This document shows, one piece after another, positions 7,684 through 16,889 of a DNA stretch of 64,000 nucleotides (its first letter is position 1; every line of letters begins with the position of its first letter). The position numbers and the translations under genes were made by a program. Origin of the DNA: Korobacter sp036501185. Its GTDB lineage: Bacteria > Acidobacteriota > Terriglobia > Terriglobales > Acidobacteriaceae. The notes below the pieces were generated by a model. That model did no database searches. It saw nothing but the letters and a program-made list of their open reading frames with translations, and was not told the origin of the DNA. Location: the NCBI GenBank assembly GCA_036501185.1, contig DASYAU010000114.1, forward strand, positions 62,001 to 126,000. Reading direction: 5' to 3'.

Positions 7684-8526
7684 ATGAAGCCCCTCTTTCC
7701 AATTGATCGCTTTGAAGTCTTTGCCGAAGGTCTCGACCACCCCGAAGGCCTTGCGTTCGATAACGACGGATATCTCTGGGCGGGCGGAGAACAAGGACAG
7801 GTCTACCGCATCAGCCCGAAAGGAAAACTCCGCACCGTCGCCACCCTCGGCGGCTTCAACCTCGGTCTCACCTTTTCCGCCAAGCAGGAACTCTTCGTCT
7901 GCAACTTCAAGCTCGGCGCATTGATCCAGCTCGATCGTTCCGGCAAGACCATCCGCTCATGGGAGCGCGTTGGCCGTTATCGCATCCGCAATCCCAACTT
8001 TTCCGTCTTCGATCGTGAAGGTAACTGCTATTTCAGCGATTCCGGAGCGTGGAAGAAAAACGACGGCTATCTCTTCGTCTTACGTCCCAACGGCAAGATC
8101 GAGCAGCTTCTCTCCGATATAGCCTTCCCCAACGGACTCTCACTTAGCGCCGACGACCGCACCGTCTACATCGTCCAGAGCACGGCCGACAACGTTCTCG
8201 CCGTGCCCGTGTCGAACGGCTCCCTTGCGGGCGAACCTCGTGTGCATGCCGCCGGACTGCACAACATCCCCGACGGGGCAGCGCTAGACGCCGCCGGCAA
8301 CCTCTACGTCACCTGTTACGCTTCGCACAACGTTTATAAGGTCAGCCCAAAGGGCAAGGTCTCGCTTTTCGCCTATGATCGCGAAGGCACCATGCTTTCG
8401 AGTCCCACAAACCTCGCCTTCGGCGGCGACAATTTCGATGAAATGTACTTCCCCAACCTGAGCCGCTGGCACATCTGCCGCGCTCGCGTCGGGATCAAAG
8501 GTCAACCACTCGCCAACCAGCTTTAG
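7684..8526 (+). CDS. SMP-30/gluconolactonase family lactonase
   Basis: A 280-residue six-bladed propeller of the SMP-30/gluconolactonase/LRE family. Members hydrolyse aldono- or aldarolactones with a divalent metal. Expected metal-site segments are present: E21 in HPEGLAFD, NPNFSVFDREGN, FPNGLSLSADD and IPDGAALDAAGN. I start at ATG 7684 (MKPLFPIDRF), since the longer frame begins inside the promoter. There is no signal peptide, so it is cytoplasmic. It is the first gene of a tight operon. The dehydratase gene follows by 15 bp, matching the lactone-to-acid-to-dehydration order of oxidative sugar pathways. Confidence 0.88.
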   Translation: MKPLFPIDRFEVFAEGLDHPEGLAFDNDGYLWAGGEQGQVYRISPKGKLRTVATLGGFNLGLTFSAKQELFVCNFKLGALIQLDRSGKTIRSWERVGRYRIRNPNFSVFDREGNCYFSDSGAWKKNDGYLFVLRPNGKIEQLLSDIAFPNGLSLSADDRTVYIVQSTADNVLAVPVSNGSLAGEPRVHAAGLHNIPDGAALDAAGNLYVTCYASHNVYKVSPKGKVSLFAYDREGTMLSSPTNLAFGGDNFDEMYFPNLSRWHICRARVGIKGQPLANQL

Positions 8527-8541
8527 CTGGTCGGAGCACGC

Positions 8542-9735
8542 ATGAAGATTACCGATATTCGCTGGACCACCGCATTCATTCCGATCGAAGCCCCACTGCG
8601 TTATTCCATCGGCTCGCATCCCGGCTTCTCGCGCACCATCATCGAAGTCGATACCGACGAAGGCATCACCGGACTCGGTGAGTGCTACACCGGCGCCACC
8701 CGCACCGGCCAGCTCGCCGACCTCAAGCCCCAGCTCATCGGCGAAGATCCCATGAATCTCGAGCGCATTCGCTGGAAGGTCGCGACTCCCAGCTCCGTGA
8801 AGCTCTTCGGCTATGCTCTCGGCTTCGCCGGAATTGAATTCGCGCTCCTCGACATCCAGGGCAAGGCTCTGAACCGCCCAGTCTGCGATGTCCTCGGCGG
8901 CAAAATCCGCGACGAGGTTGCCTTCTCCGCTTACCTCTTCTACCGCTATGCCAATGAGCAAGGCATCGGCGAGATCTCCAACGCCGAGCACATGGTTGCG
9001 CACGCGCAGGAACTCGTCGCCAAGTACGGTTTCAAATCCATCAAGTACAAAAACGGCGTCCTTCCGCCCGACGAAGAAATCGACACCTTCATCGCTCTCC
9101 GCAAAGCCTTCCCCAAGCACCGCATTCGTCTCGACCCCAACGCCGTCTGGACCATCACCACCGCCATCGACGTCGCCCGCCGCCTGCACGACTACAACAT
9201 GGAATACCTCGAAGACCCTGTCTGGGGCATGCGCGCCATGCAGCGTGTGAATGCGAAAGTTCCGTGGGTCACGCTCGCGTCCAACATGTCAGTATTCGCC
9301 TTCGAAGATCTCGCCCCCGCGATTATGGGCGATGTGCTCGATGTCGTGCTGCTCGATCCGCACTGGTACGGCGGCATTCACCGCGCCAAGCTCGCCGGAC
9401 AAATCTGCGAGGCCATGGGCGTCGACGCCGGCATGCACAGCGGCGCCGAGTTCGGCATCTCGCAAGCCGCCATGATCCATCTCGCCGCCTGCCTGCCCAA
9501 CCTGACGCTCGCCGCCGACTCGCACTACCATCACCTCACCGACGACATCATCGAAGGTGGGAAGATGCAGTACAAAAATGGCGCAATGAAAGTGCCCACC
9601 GCCCCTGGCCTCGGCGTCTCACTCGACCGCGACAAGCTGGCGAAGTATCACGAGCTTTCGACGAAGCAGGAAATGGGTGCCTGGACCGACGACCCTCGCC
9701 GTCGCGGCGGCATCATCACTCAACCCAAATGGTGA
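8542..9735 (+). CDS. Enolase-superfamily dehydratase, glucarate-dehydratase type
   Basis: A 397-residue mandelate racemase/muconate lactonizing enzyme-family protein expected to abstract an alpha proton from a sugar acid and eliminate water. The catalytic KxK pair is K168/K170 (IKYK). Metal ligands are D198 (LDPNA), E224 (YLEDP) and N248 (ASNMS). D272 (LLDPHWYGG) and H299 (GMHSGAEFG) form the His-Asp dyad. Asn as the third ligand is the hallmark of the glucarate dehydratase subgroup; L-fuconate and L-rhamnonate dehydratases use Glu. The substrate may therefore be an aldarate or related acid. It lies between the lactonase (15-bp gap) and the GH38-like gene (4-bp gap). Confidence 0.88.
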   Translation: MKITDIRWTTAFIPIEAPLRYSIGSHPGFSRTIIEVDTDEGITGLGECYTGATRTGQLADLKPQLIGEDPMNLERIRWKVATPSSVKLFGYALGFAGIEFALLDIQGKALNRPVCDVLGGKIRDEVAFSAYLFYRYANEQGIGEISNAEHMVAHAQELVAKYGFKSIKYKNGVLPPDEEIDTFIALRKAFPKHRIRLDPNAVWTITTAIDVARRLHDYNMEYLEDPVWGMRAMQRVNAKVPWVTLASNMSVFAFEDLAPAIMGDVLDVVLLDPHWYGGIHRAKLAGQICEAMGVDAGMHSGAEFGISQAAMIHLAACLPNLTLAADSHYHHLTDDIIEGGKMQYKNGAMKVPTAPGLGVSLDRDKLAKYHELSTKQEMGAWTDDPRRRGGIITQPKW

Positions 9736-9739
9736 AACA

Positions 9740-12700
9740 ATGAGCACGAAACTGCTGCGTGCGTGGTTACTGGCCATGCTCTGCATGCCCGCCGTCCTGC
9801 ACGCCGCCGAAAAAACAATCTGGAAAATCGGCACGTTTAACGCCTCCTCCGGCGAGTTCCGCAGCGAACGCACCATCAACTACGCCGACCCGAAGAGCGA
9901 TCCAACTTTCGTCGTCGGTAAGAATGCTGATAAAGACTGGTACCGCTTTCAGCCCGGCCCCGCCAACGGCACAACCGGCGGCCGCCTTCATCCGATCACG
10001 TTGAAGTTCGCCCTCAACGACGCGCCACAAGGCGTCTACCACCTGCACATCGCCATGCTCTATGAAACGCCACGCCTCTCGTTCCTGAAGCTTAGCGTCA
10101 ACGGCCACACCGGCTTCTTCTACTTCCATCCGAAACTTGATTTTCACGCCGGCGATTGGGAAGGCACTTTCGTTCCGCAAACCTCTACCGACGAGAAGAC
10201 GATCACGATTCCCGCGGACGATCTCCGCCGCGGCGAGAACACATTCGTCTTCACCGCCATGGACGACCCCGCCACGCCGCAGCATTCTGAAGGCGGCATC
10301 GCTCCCGGCCACACCGGCCTCGCCTACGATGCTCTCGAACTCACCCAAGATTCCAACGCCAGATACGACGGCAACGCCTTCTCAGCGCTCATTCAGCCGA
10401 CCATCTTCTACCGCCAATCCGCCAGCGGTCTCAATGAAGAGGTCGATGTCTTCACCAGCGCCGCCCATCTTCCCAAGACCGGCACTGTGGATCTAACCAT
10501 CGCAGCCAAATCTCTCTCGCAGCCCTTCACCACCGAAAACGATTTCGGCGAAGTGCGTTTCACCTTCGAAGTCCCCGAGTGGAGTGGCCCCACAACGAGC
10601 ACGGTCACGCTCGCTGATCGCAAAGCCACCGCCACCGTCGAGCCCGCGAAGAAGTGGACCGTCGCCATCATTCCGCACGAGCATCTCGACGTCGGCTTCA
10701 CCGACTACGCCGCCAAAGTCGCCGAACTGCACTCGCAGTCCATCGACTCCGCCATGCAGCTCATCGCGAAGACTCCCGACTTCCGCTGGACCCTCGATGG
10801 CAGTTGGGTCGCCGATCAATACCTGGATGGCCGCTCCGCCGAAGCACTCGAACAGTTCCTCCAGCACGTGCGTGATGGCAGTATCGTGATCCCGCCCGAA
10901 ATTTCCAACCAGCACACCGGCAACGCTTCCTTCGAAGCCCTCGCAGAATCTCTCTACGAACAGCACCGCCTCGCGCTGCGATTCAAACTTCCCGCTGCCG
11001 ATGCCGCGCAAATCGTCGACGTACCCTCGTATACCTGGGGCTACGCCTCGGTCCTGCACGACGCCGGTATCAAGTACTTCATCGCCGCCAGCAACAGTTG
11101 GCGTGCGCCCATCATGCTCCTCGGCCGCTGGAACGAAAAGTCGCCGTTCTACTGGGAAGGCCCTGACGGCAGCCGCGTGCTCATGTGGTACTCGCGAGCT
11201 TATCTCCAGGCTCATACCCTCTTCGGCGGTCCCTGGCACATCGAAGCCATCCGCGACTCCCTGCCCGTCTTCCTGCAGGCCTACACGCGTGCGGACTACA
11301 CCGCCAACACCGCCATCATCTTCGGCACGCAGCTCGAAAACACGACGCTCGCCCCCGATCAGGCGCAGATCGTGAGCGGTTTCAGTCGTGAATATGCATT
11401 TCCGAAACTTGAGTTCGCCACTGTGCACTCCGCCATGTCGCAGATCAAGCATGAATGGAAAGGCGAGATCCCCGTTTATCGCGGAGACTTCGGCCCTTAC
11501 TGGGAAGACGGCTACGGTTCCGACGCAGCCCACACCGCCATTCATCGCGAAAACCAGCACCGCATTGCCACCGCGGAAGCGATGGGCTCCGCCGCGACAT
11601 CGCTCGATCCGCGCGTTCGTCCCGATGCTCGCATTCTGAGCGACGCCTGGCGCAACGAACTCATTTACGACGAGCACACTTGGACCTACGTCAGCGCCAC
11701 CACCCAACCCGAAAATCATCAGAGTGAAGAACAGATCGCGCTGAAAGGCTCCCGCGTCACCCGAGCCCGCAATGACATCAGCGAATCCATCCAGCGCGAA
11801 TGGGCGCAGCTCGAAGCGCTCGTTAAACCCAAAGAAAACTCCGTCGCCGTATTCAACTCGCTGAACTGGCCGCGCTCCGGCTACGTCGAAACCGATCTTC
11901 CAGACGGTTCTTCACTCGTGGATTCAATCACCACTAAGCCCGTTCCCACCGAAGTTCTTTTTAAGGGCAAAGGTATTCCCCTCCCCGGTTTCGGCCCCGG
12001 AAACGTTCGCGTACGCTTCTTTGCCTCTGATGTTCCGGCCATCGGCTACAAGCTCTATACGGTGAAACCGAACTCCTCGCTAGCTGCCGATGAGCCGCTC
12101 CATGGCAACGTTTTCGAGAACGATTTCTATCGCGTCACCATCGCTCCCGCCTCAGCCGCAATCACCAGCATCTACGACAAGCAACTCCACCGCGAACTCG
12201 TCGACCAGCACAGCCCATACAAATTCGGTTCCTATATATATGTCACCGGCGGCGACGACTATCCCAACAATTCGCTCTACCGCTTCGGTGCCGGCCTGCA
12301 CCCGCCCACGCTCACACCACACCCGTCGCAATCCGGCAAGCTAGTCTCCGCCACGCGCACCCCGCTCGGCGTTCGCATCGTTCTCCACGCAACCGATATC
12401 AACACTCCCTCAATCGATTGCGAGATCTTCTTGCCCAACGCCGAAAAGCAAATCCTGCTCACCTATCGCCTTCACAAAGACCGCGTGCTAACGCGCGAAT
12501 CCGCCTACATCGCATTCCCCTTCGCGATCACCGGCCGTCACTTTGCCTACGGATCGCAATCCGCCTGGGTCGATCCGGCGAAGGATGAACTCGCCGGCGG
12601 CAGCCGCGAGTGGTACCTGCCCACGACCTGGGCATCCGTTCACAACGCGGACGTCACCGCCGCGGTCGTCCCTCTCGACGCTCCCCTCGTCAACTTCGGA

Positions 12701-13240
12701 GACATTGTTCGCGCCTCCTGGCCCGCGGACTTCCATCCCAAATCCAGTTCGATCTTTTCCTGGCTCATGAACAACTACTGGGGAACGAACTTCCCCGCAT
12801 GGCAGGGCGGCGACTTCACCTTCCGCTACGCCATCACCAGCGCGGCAGCTTTCGATCCCGCCGCACTGAACCAATTCGGCTGGAACGCCCTTACCCCTTT
12901 CGAGGGCGACGACGTGGCCGCTTCAACCGAGGCCACCACTCTCCCGCCGACGCAAGCCGGCCTGCTCTCAATCAGCGACCGCAACATCAATCTGTTGAGC
13001 TGGAAGCCCGCGGAAGATGGCAACGGCACGATCCTTCGCCTGCAAGAAGCAGCCGGCCAGCCCGCGCAGTTCACCATCTCCAGCGACTATTTGCGCATCG
13101 AGCACGCGTGGTCGTGTAACCTTCTCGAAGAGAACCAGGCGGAGCTTCCAGTCAGCAGCGCCGTCAGCATTTCCGCTCAACCGTTCCAAGTGCTCACCAT
13201 TCGTCTGCGAACCACCCCTCGCGAGAGTGCTGCGAAATGA
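9740..13240 (+). CDS. Exported GH38-like alpha-mannosidase family protein
   Basis: A 1166-residue exported protein. The start at ATG 9740 gives a clean signal peptide (LLRAWLLAMLCMPAVLHA). Residues ~25-205 look like the beta-sandwich seen in polysaccharide lyase family 4 domain III and related carbohydrate-binding modules. From ~305 there is a GH38 catalytic domain with the zinc-site motif HEHLDVGF (H315, D317), LDGSWVADQYL where the nucleophile Asp would lie, and NTAIIFGTQLENT. A beta-rich C-terminal half follows. It probably removes sugar residues from glycans outside the inner membrane, feeding the cytoplasmic enzymes of the same operon. It overlaps the next gene by 4 bp (ATGA). The exact bond cleaved is unknown. 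Confidence 0.8.
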   Translation: MSTKLLRAWLLAMLCMPAVLHAAEKTIWKIGTFNASSGEFRSERTINYADPKSDPTFVVGKNADKDWYRFQPGPANGTTGGRLHPITLKFALNDAPQGVYHLHIAMLYETPRLSFLKLSVNGHTGFFYFHPKLDFHAGDWEGTFVPQTSTDEKTITIPADDLRRGENTFVFTAMDDPATPQHSEGGIAPGHTGLAYDALELTQDSNARYDGNAFSALIQPTIFYRQSASGLNEEVDVFTSAAHLPKTGTVDLTIAAKSLSQPFTTENDFGEVRFTFEVPEWSGPTTSTVTLADRKATATVEPAKKWTVAIIPHEHLDVGFTDYAAKVAELHSQSIDSAMQLIAKTPDFRWTLDGSWVADQYLDGRSAEALEQFLQHVRDGSIVIPPEISNQHTGNASFEALAESLYEQHRLALRFKLPAADAAQIVDVPSYTWGYASVLHDAGIKYFIAASNSWRAPIMLLGRWNEKSPFYWEGPDGSRVLMWYSRAYLQAHTLFGGPWHIEAIRDSLPVFLQAYTRADYTANTAIIFGTQLENTTLAPDQAQIVSGFSREYAFPKLEFATVHSAMSQIKHEWKGEIPVYRGDFGPYWEDGYGSDAAHTAIHRENQHRIATAEAMGSAATSLDPRVRPDARILSDAWRNELIYDEHTWTYVSATTQPENHQSEEQIALKGSRVTRARNDISESIQREWAQLEALVKPKENSVAVFNSLNWPRSGYVETDLPDGSSLVDSITTKPVPTEVLFKGKGIPLPGFGPGNVRVRFFASDVPAIGYKLYTVKPNSSLAADEPLHGNVFENDFYRVTIAPASAAITSIYDKQLHRELVDQHSPYKFGSYIYVTGGDDYPNNSLYRFGAGLHPPTLTPHPSQSGKLVSATRTPLGVRIVLHATDINTPSIDCEIFLPNAEKQILLTYRLHKDRVLTRESAYIAFPFAITGRHFAYGSQSAWVDPAKDELAGGSREWYLPTTWASVHNADVTAAVVPLDAPLVNFGDIVRASWPADFHPKSSSIFSWLMNNYWGTNFPAWQGGDFTFRYAITSAAAFDPAALNQFGWNALTPFEGDDVAASTEATTLPPTQAGLLSISDRNINLLSWKPAEDGNGTILRLQEAAGQPAQFTISSDYLRIEHAWSCNLLEENQAELPVSSAVSISAQPFQVLTIRLRTTPRESAAK

Positions 13241-14052
13241 AAATTGATTTAGCGGGAAAAGTCGCGGTGGTCACCGGCGGCGCGATGGGCATCGGCGAAG
13301 CCACAGCGCGCAAGCTCGCCTCCGCCGGAGCCTCTGTCGCCATCCTCGATGCCAACGAACAAGCTGCCACGACAACCGCTGCTTCCATCACCACAACCGG
13401 CGTTCGCTGCTCAGCCTTTCGCTGCGATGTGAGCCGTGCTTCCGAGGTCGAGGGCGCCATCTCCGCCGCAGCCGCTCAATTTGGCAGAATCGATGTTCTC
13501 GTCAGCAACGCCGGGATCCAGGACTATGGCGACGTCGTCTCCACCACCGAAGAGTCCTGGGACAGATTGATGAATATCAATCTCAAGGGTGCCTTCTTTG
13601 CCGCGAAGTATGCCGTTCCACACTTGCTCAAACAGGGCGGCGCCATCGTCATCGTCGGCTCCGTCCAGAGCATGACTGCGATTGCCAGCTCCGTCGCATA
13701 TGTGGTCTCAAAGCATGGGCTCCTCGGCCTCACCCGTGCCATGGCGCTCGACTATGCGCAGAAAGGCATCCGCGTGAACTGCGTCTGTCCTGGCGCCATT
13801 GATACTCCCATGCTCCGCTGGGCCGCCAGCCTCTCACCCGATCCCGAAACCGTCGTCCGGACCTGCGATCGCATGCACGCCATGGGACGCATCGGAAAAC
13901 CCGAAGAGGTCGCCGACGCCATCCTCTATCTCGCCTCGCCCATGGCTTCTTTCATCACCGGGGCTGCCCTGCTCGTCGACGGCGGCATGCTCGTCCCCGC
14001 CGGCGGCATGGGATTCCAGGAGGGCGGCACAGGAGCCGCAACCCGCGAATGA
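13237..14052 (+). CDS. Short-chain dehydrogenase/reductase (SDR)
   Basis: A 271-residue classical SDR. The NAD(P)-binding motif TGGAMGIG is at residues 13-20, NAG at 91-93 and the catalytic tetrad residues are S142, Y155 and K159 (AYVVSK). A conserved PGAIDTPM segment follows. Its length and motifs fit FabG-like sugar or sugar-acid dehydrogenases. The Gly-rich tail (GGMGFQEGG) is somewhat unusual. It overlaps both neighbours by 4 bp, so translation is coupled. With the lactonase and dehydratase genes it is a candidate for oxidising the free sugar to its lactone or a later keto-deoxy acid. Which of the two SDRs does which step cannot be told. Confidence 0.87.
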   Translation: MKIDLAGKVAVVTGGAMGIGEATARKLASAGASVAILDANEQAATTTAASITTTGVRCSAFRCDVSRASEVEGAISAAAAQFGRIDVLVSNAGIQDYGDVVSTTEESWDRLMNINLKGAFFAAKYAVPHLLKQGGAIVIVGSVQSMTAIASSVAYVVSKHGLLGLTRAMALDYAQKGIRVNCVCPGAIDTPMLRWAASLSPDPETVVRTCDRMHAMGRIGKPEEVADAILYLASPMASFITGAALLVDGGMLVPAGGMGFQEGGTGAATRE

Positions 14053-14807
14053 AGTTACAAGGAAAAACCGCCATCATCACCGGCGCCGCCGCTGGCATCG
14101 GCGCAGCGAGCGCTACGCTCTTTGCCGCCGAAGGGGCCAAAGTGGTCGCGGTCGATCTCGACCGCGCCGGAATTGAGGCCGTATCCGCCCACATCGCCAA
14201 TTCCAACGGGAAATGCATCGCAGCGCCGGCCGACGTCAGCAAAAACGCCGACGTTCGCTCCGTCATCACTCGCGCCATCGAAACCTACGGACGCATCGAC
14301 ATTCTCTTCAACAACGCCGGCATCGTTCCGCCCGGCAAGATCGACGTCATCTCCGAAGACCAATGGGATCAGGCCATGGCCGTGAACGTGAAGAGCATGT
14401 ATCTCTTCTGCCACGAGATCATCCCGCGCTTTCGCGAACACGGCGGCGGCGTCATCCTGAACACCGCGTCAGCCACGGCTTTGCGGGCGGTTGTAGATCG
14501 CGCCTGCTACACGGCGACCAAAGCAGCCGTCATCGGCCTCACCAAATCCATGGCGCTCGACTACGTGAAGGAAAACATTCGCGTCAACTGCCTCTGCCCG
14601 GGCACCATCGACACCCCGTCCCTCGCCAGGCGCCTCGCCGCCTTCCCCGATCCAGCGGAGGCCCGCAAGAACTTCACCGCTCGCCAACCCATGGGCCGCT
14701 TTGGCACCGCCGAAGAAATCGCCCACGCCGCGCTCTACCTCGTCTCCGACGAGGCCGCCTTCGTCACCGGCATGGCCTTCGCCATCGACGGAGGCTTCAG
14801 CCTGTAA
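14049..14807 (+). CDS. Short-chain dehydrogenase/reductase (SDR)
   Basis: A 252-residue classical SDR: TGAAAGIG cofactor loop at residues 11-18, NNAG at 88-91, catalytic Y154 and K158 (CYTATK) and PGTIDTPS. VVAVDLDR after strand 2 has an acidic residue that usually favours NAD over NADP. It starts within the stop of the preceding SDR (ATGA). It resembles 2-keto-3-deoxy-fuconate/rhamnonate dehydrogenases and 3-oxoacyl-ACP reductases in general layout. The operon favours a sugar-acid substrate. The two SDRs differ enough to suggest two successive oxidations. Confidence 0.87.
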   Translation: MKLQGKTAIITGAAAGIGAASATLFAAEGAKVVAVDLDRAGIEAVSAHIANSNGKCIAAPADVSKNADVRSVITRAIETYGRIDILFNNAGIVPPGKIDVISEDQWDQAMAVNVKSMYLFCHEIIPRFREHGGGVILNTASATALRAVVDRACYTATKAAVIGLTKSMALDYVKENIRVNCLCPGTIDTPSLARRLAAFPDPAEARKNFTARQPMGRFGTAEEIAHAALYLVSDEAAFVTGMAFAIDGGFSL

Positions 14808-15953
14808 ATGCCGCCGTGCCACGTCAGCCTCGTATCGTGGAAAGGCCGGCGCGCGTGCCGCATCTCCAACAGCACCATCGAACTGACTTTCCTCCTCGGC
14901 GGCGGCCACATCGCCGACCTGCGTCTCTGCGGATCCGAAGTGAATGCTCTGTTCGAATCGCCCTGGCCCACAATCGAACCGCAATCGTTTTCTCCCGAAG
15001 CTCATAATTCAATCTACGGATCCGGCCCCGTCGGCCGCCTGCTCTGCGGCTACACCGGCCACGCCCTCGCGCTTGGCTATTTCGGATTGCCCTCCGACGA
15101 CGATGCCGAACGCGGGCTGCCCTTGCATGGCGAAGCTGTGGCGGCTGACTGGAACATCGCGCAAATAGAAGTGAACGATGAAGTCGCCCGGGTATCAGCC
15201 GAAGTTCTCCTTCCGCACACTGGCCTGCGTTTCAGCCGCGAATTCAAGCTCCACGCGGGCGCTTTCACTGTGGCCATCGAAGAGACTGTCTTCAATTCGC
15301 GCAGCGAACGGCGCGACTTTCAATGGGTTGAGCACACGGCCTTCGGCAGGCCTCTGCTCGACGACCGCGCGACGCTATATCTCTCTGCCACGCGAGGCGT
15401 CACTTGGCCCCTCGGCTACGAAGGCCACGAACTTCTCGCCAACAATTGCGAATTTCGCTGGCCGCATGCCCCCGCAGCAGACGGCTCTACCATCGACCTG
15501 TCCCATCCGTTCGCCCGAAGCGGCACCGGTTTCGTCGCCGCTTTGCTCCTCGATGCTCATCGCAGCGACGCCTTCATCGCAGTTCACAATCGTCGTTTGA
15601 ACTTGATCGCGGGCTACGTCTTCGACCGCCGTCATTTCCCTTGGGTCGCTCTGTGGGAGGAGAACTGCGCGCGCAATTATTCGCCTTGGAACGGGATCAC
15701 GCGTGTCCGTGGCGTCGAGTTCGGCACCAGCCCCATGCCGCTTGGCTTGGATCACGCTCGCCAGATGCAAACTCTATTGGATGCGCCGGTATTCACTGCC
15801 ATCGAGGCCAACGGCGGTCTCACCACGCGCTACCAGATCTTCATCGCTCCCGCGGCGTCGGAATTTGCGACGGTCTCAAACGTCTCCGCGGAACGCAACA
15901 AGCTCATCATCCATGGATCTTCTTCGCCGATCGTTCTCAGCGCTACTGAATGA
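14808..15953 (+). CDS. Aldose 1-epimerase-like protein (galactose mutarotase fold)
   Basis: A 381-residue protein starting directly after the stop of the second SDR (TAAATG). It looks like the galactose-mutarotase superfamily: an early FLLGGGHIADLRL strand pair, GLPLHGEAVAADW matching the LHG segment of mutarotases, and WVEHTAFGRPLLDD carrying the conserved His region. No signal peptide is seen. A mutarotase would supply the right anomer of the sugar to the dehydrogenase, but some family members are only carbohydrate-binding. Its last 11 bp overlap the convergent esterase gene. Confidence 0.68.
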   Translation: MPPCHVSLVSWKGRRACRISNSTIELTFLLGGGHIADLRLCGSEVNALFESPWPTIEPQSFSPEAHNSIYGSGPVGRLLCGYTGHALALGYFGLPSDDDAERGLPLHGEAVAADWNIAQIEVNDEVARVSAEVLLPHTGLRFSREFKLHAGAFTVAIEETVFNSRSERRDFQWVEHTAFGRPLLDDRATLYLSATRGVTWPLGYEGHELLANNCEFRWPHAPAADGSTIDLSHPFARSGTGFVAALLLDAHRSDAFIAVHNRRLNLIAGYVFDRRHFPWVALWEENCARNYSPWNGITRVRGVEFGTSPMPLGLDHARQMQTLLDAPVFTAIEANGGLTTRYQIFIAPAASEFATVSNVSAERNKLIIHGSSSPIVLSATE

Positions 15954-16872
15954 GCCCATGCTCCCGCAGGAATGCGAAGATCTGCTGGTACGCGTCTTCC
16001 AACTGCGCGTCGTTGAACTGCCCGTGATTCCCGCCGTTGATCGTCACCAGTTTGTTCGGCACACCTGCAGCGGTCAGCGCCTTGTGCAGCCGCACAGACT
16101 GCTCATAAGGCACCACCGGATCGGCGTCGCCGTGGATCGACATGATCGGAGGCAGTCCCGCGCGCACGTATGTCAGCGGCGAAACTCTTTTCGCGATCGC
16201 CGCAGCATCCTTCTGGCTCCCCATCCACATCACCGCATAATTCTTCAGGTTCGGTCCCGCGATCAGGTCGTTCACGTCAGAGATGCCGTACCAATTGACG
16301 ATCGCCGCCACCTTGATCGGCACATCGCCGAAGTTCGGATCGGCGGCGCAGTTGTTATCCAGTCCCGTGCCATCGGGCAGCATTCCCGTAATCAGCGACA
16401 AATGTCCGCCCGCCGAATGGCCCGTTAAAACGATCTTGCTGGTATCAACGTTGTATTTCTTCGCGTTGCGCACCACCCAACGCAATGCGCACCGCGTATC
16501 TTCCACCGCAGCCGGCGCCAGCGAAACGCTCGCCATGCGATACTCCACGTTCACCACGTTCCATCCCAATTCAAGGTACGGGAAGAAGAGCGGGGTCGCT
16601 CCCGTGCGGTCTCCCATAATCCACCCACCGCCGTGGATATATACCAGCGTCGGCGCCGGCGTCTTCTGGTCCATCCGCTGCCAAACGTCCAACTTCATCT
16701 GGTAGTTATTTGCGGTCCCGTACGTAATGTCCGGGTAAATCCAGTATTTATTTCCAACTGTCGCAGCCCATTGCTGCGTCGCAGAAAGCTGCTCGGATGC
16801 CTGGCCGAAGCACAGATTGGAAAAGGAGATTAAGAACGCGAGCAGAAGTGCGCAGCACAGACGCAGTTTCAT
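15943..16872 (-). CDS. Exported alpha/beta-hydrolase, carboxylesterase/acetylesterase type
   Basis: A 309-residue protein with a Sec signal (LLLAFLISFSNLCFG) and the hormone-sensitive-lipase/BD-FAE-like alpha/beta-hydrolase fold. HGGGW forms the oxyanion hole (residues 80-84), S153 lies in GHSAGG, the acid is in HGDADPVVP (D251) and H283 in GGNHGQF. Such enzymes remove acetyl or other acyl groups from plant or microbial polysaccharides outside the cytoplasm, which fits the exported GH38-like protein nearby. It overlaps the 3' end of the convergent epimerase-like gene by 11 bp and follows the isomerase-type gene (stop 16890) in the same direction by 17 bp. Confidence 0.85.
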   Translation of the reverse strand: MKLRLCCALLLAFLISFSNLCFGQASEQLSATQQWAATVGNKYWIYPDITYGTANNYQMKLDVWQRMDQKTPAPTLVYIHGGGWIMGDRTGATPLFFPYLELGWNVVNVEYRMASVSLAPAAVEDTRCALRWVVRNAKKYNVDTSKIVLTGHSAGGHLSLITGMLPDGTGLDNNCAADPNFGDVPIKVAAIVNWYGISDVNDLIAGPNLKNYAVMWMGSQKDAAAIAKRVSPLTYVRAGLPPIMSIHGDADPVVPYEQSVRLHKALTAAGVPNKLVTINGGNHGQFNDAQLEDAYQQIFAFLREHGLIQ

Positions 16873-16889
16873 AACTGGTTCACCCCAGA

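Noticed and set aside
10493..11719. Minus-strand open frame of 408 codons
   Set aside because: It lies entirely antisense to the GH38-like gene, has no ribosome binding site and a composition expected from the opposite strand of GC-rich codons.
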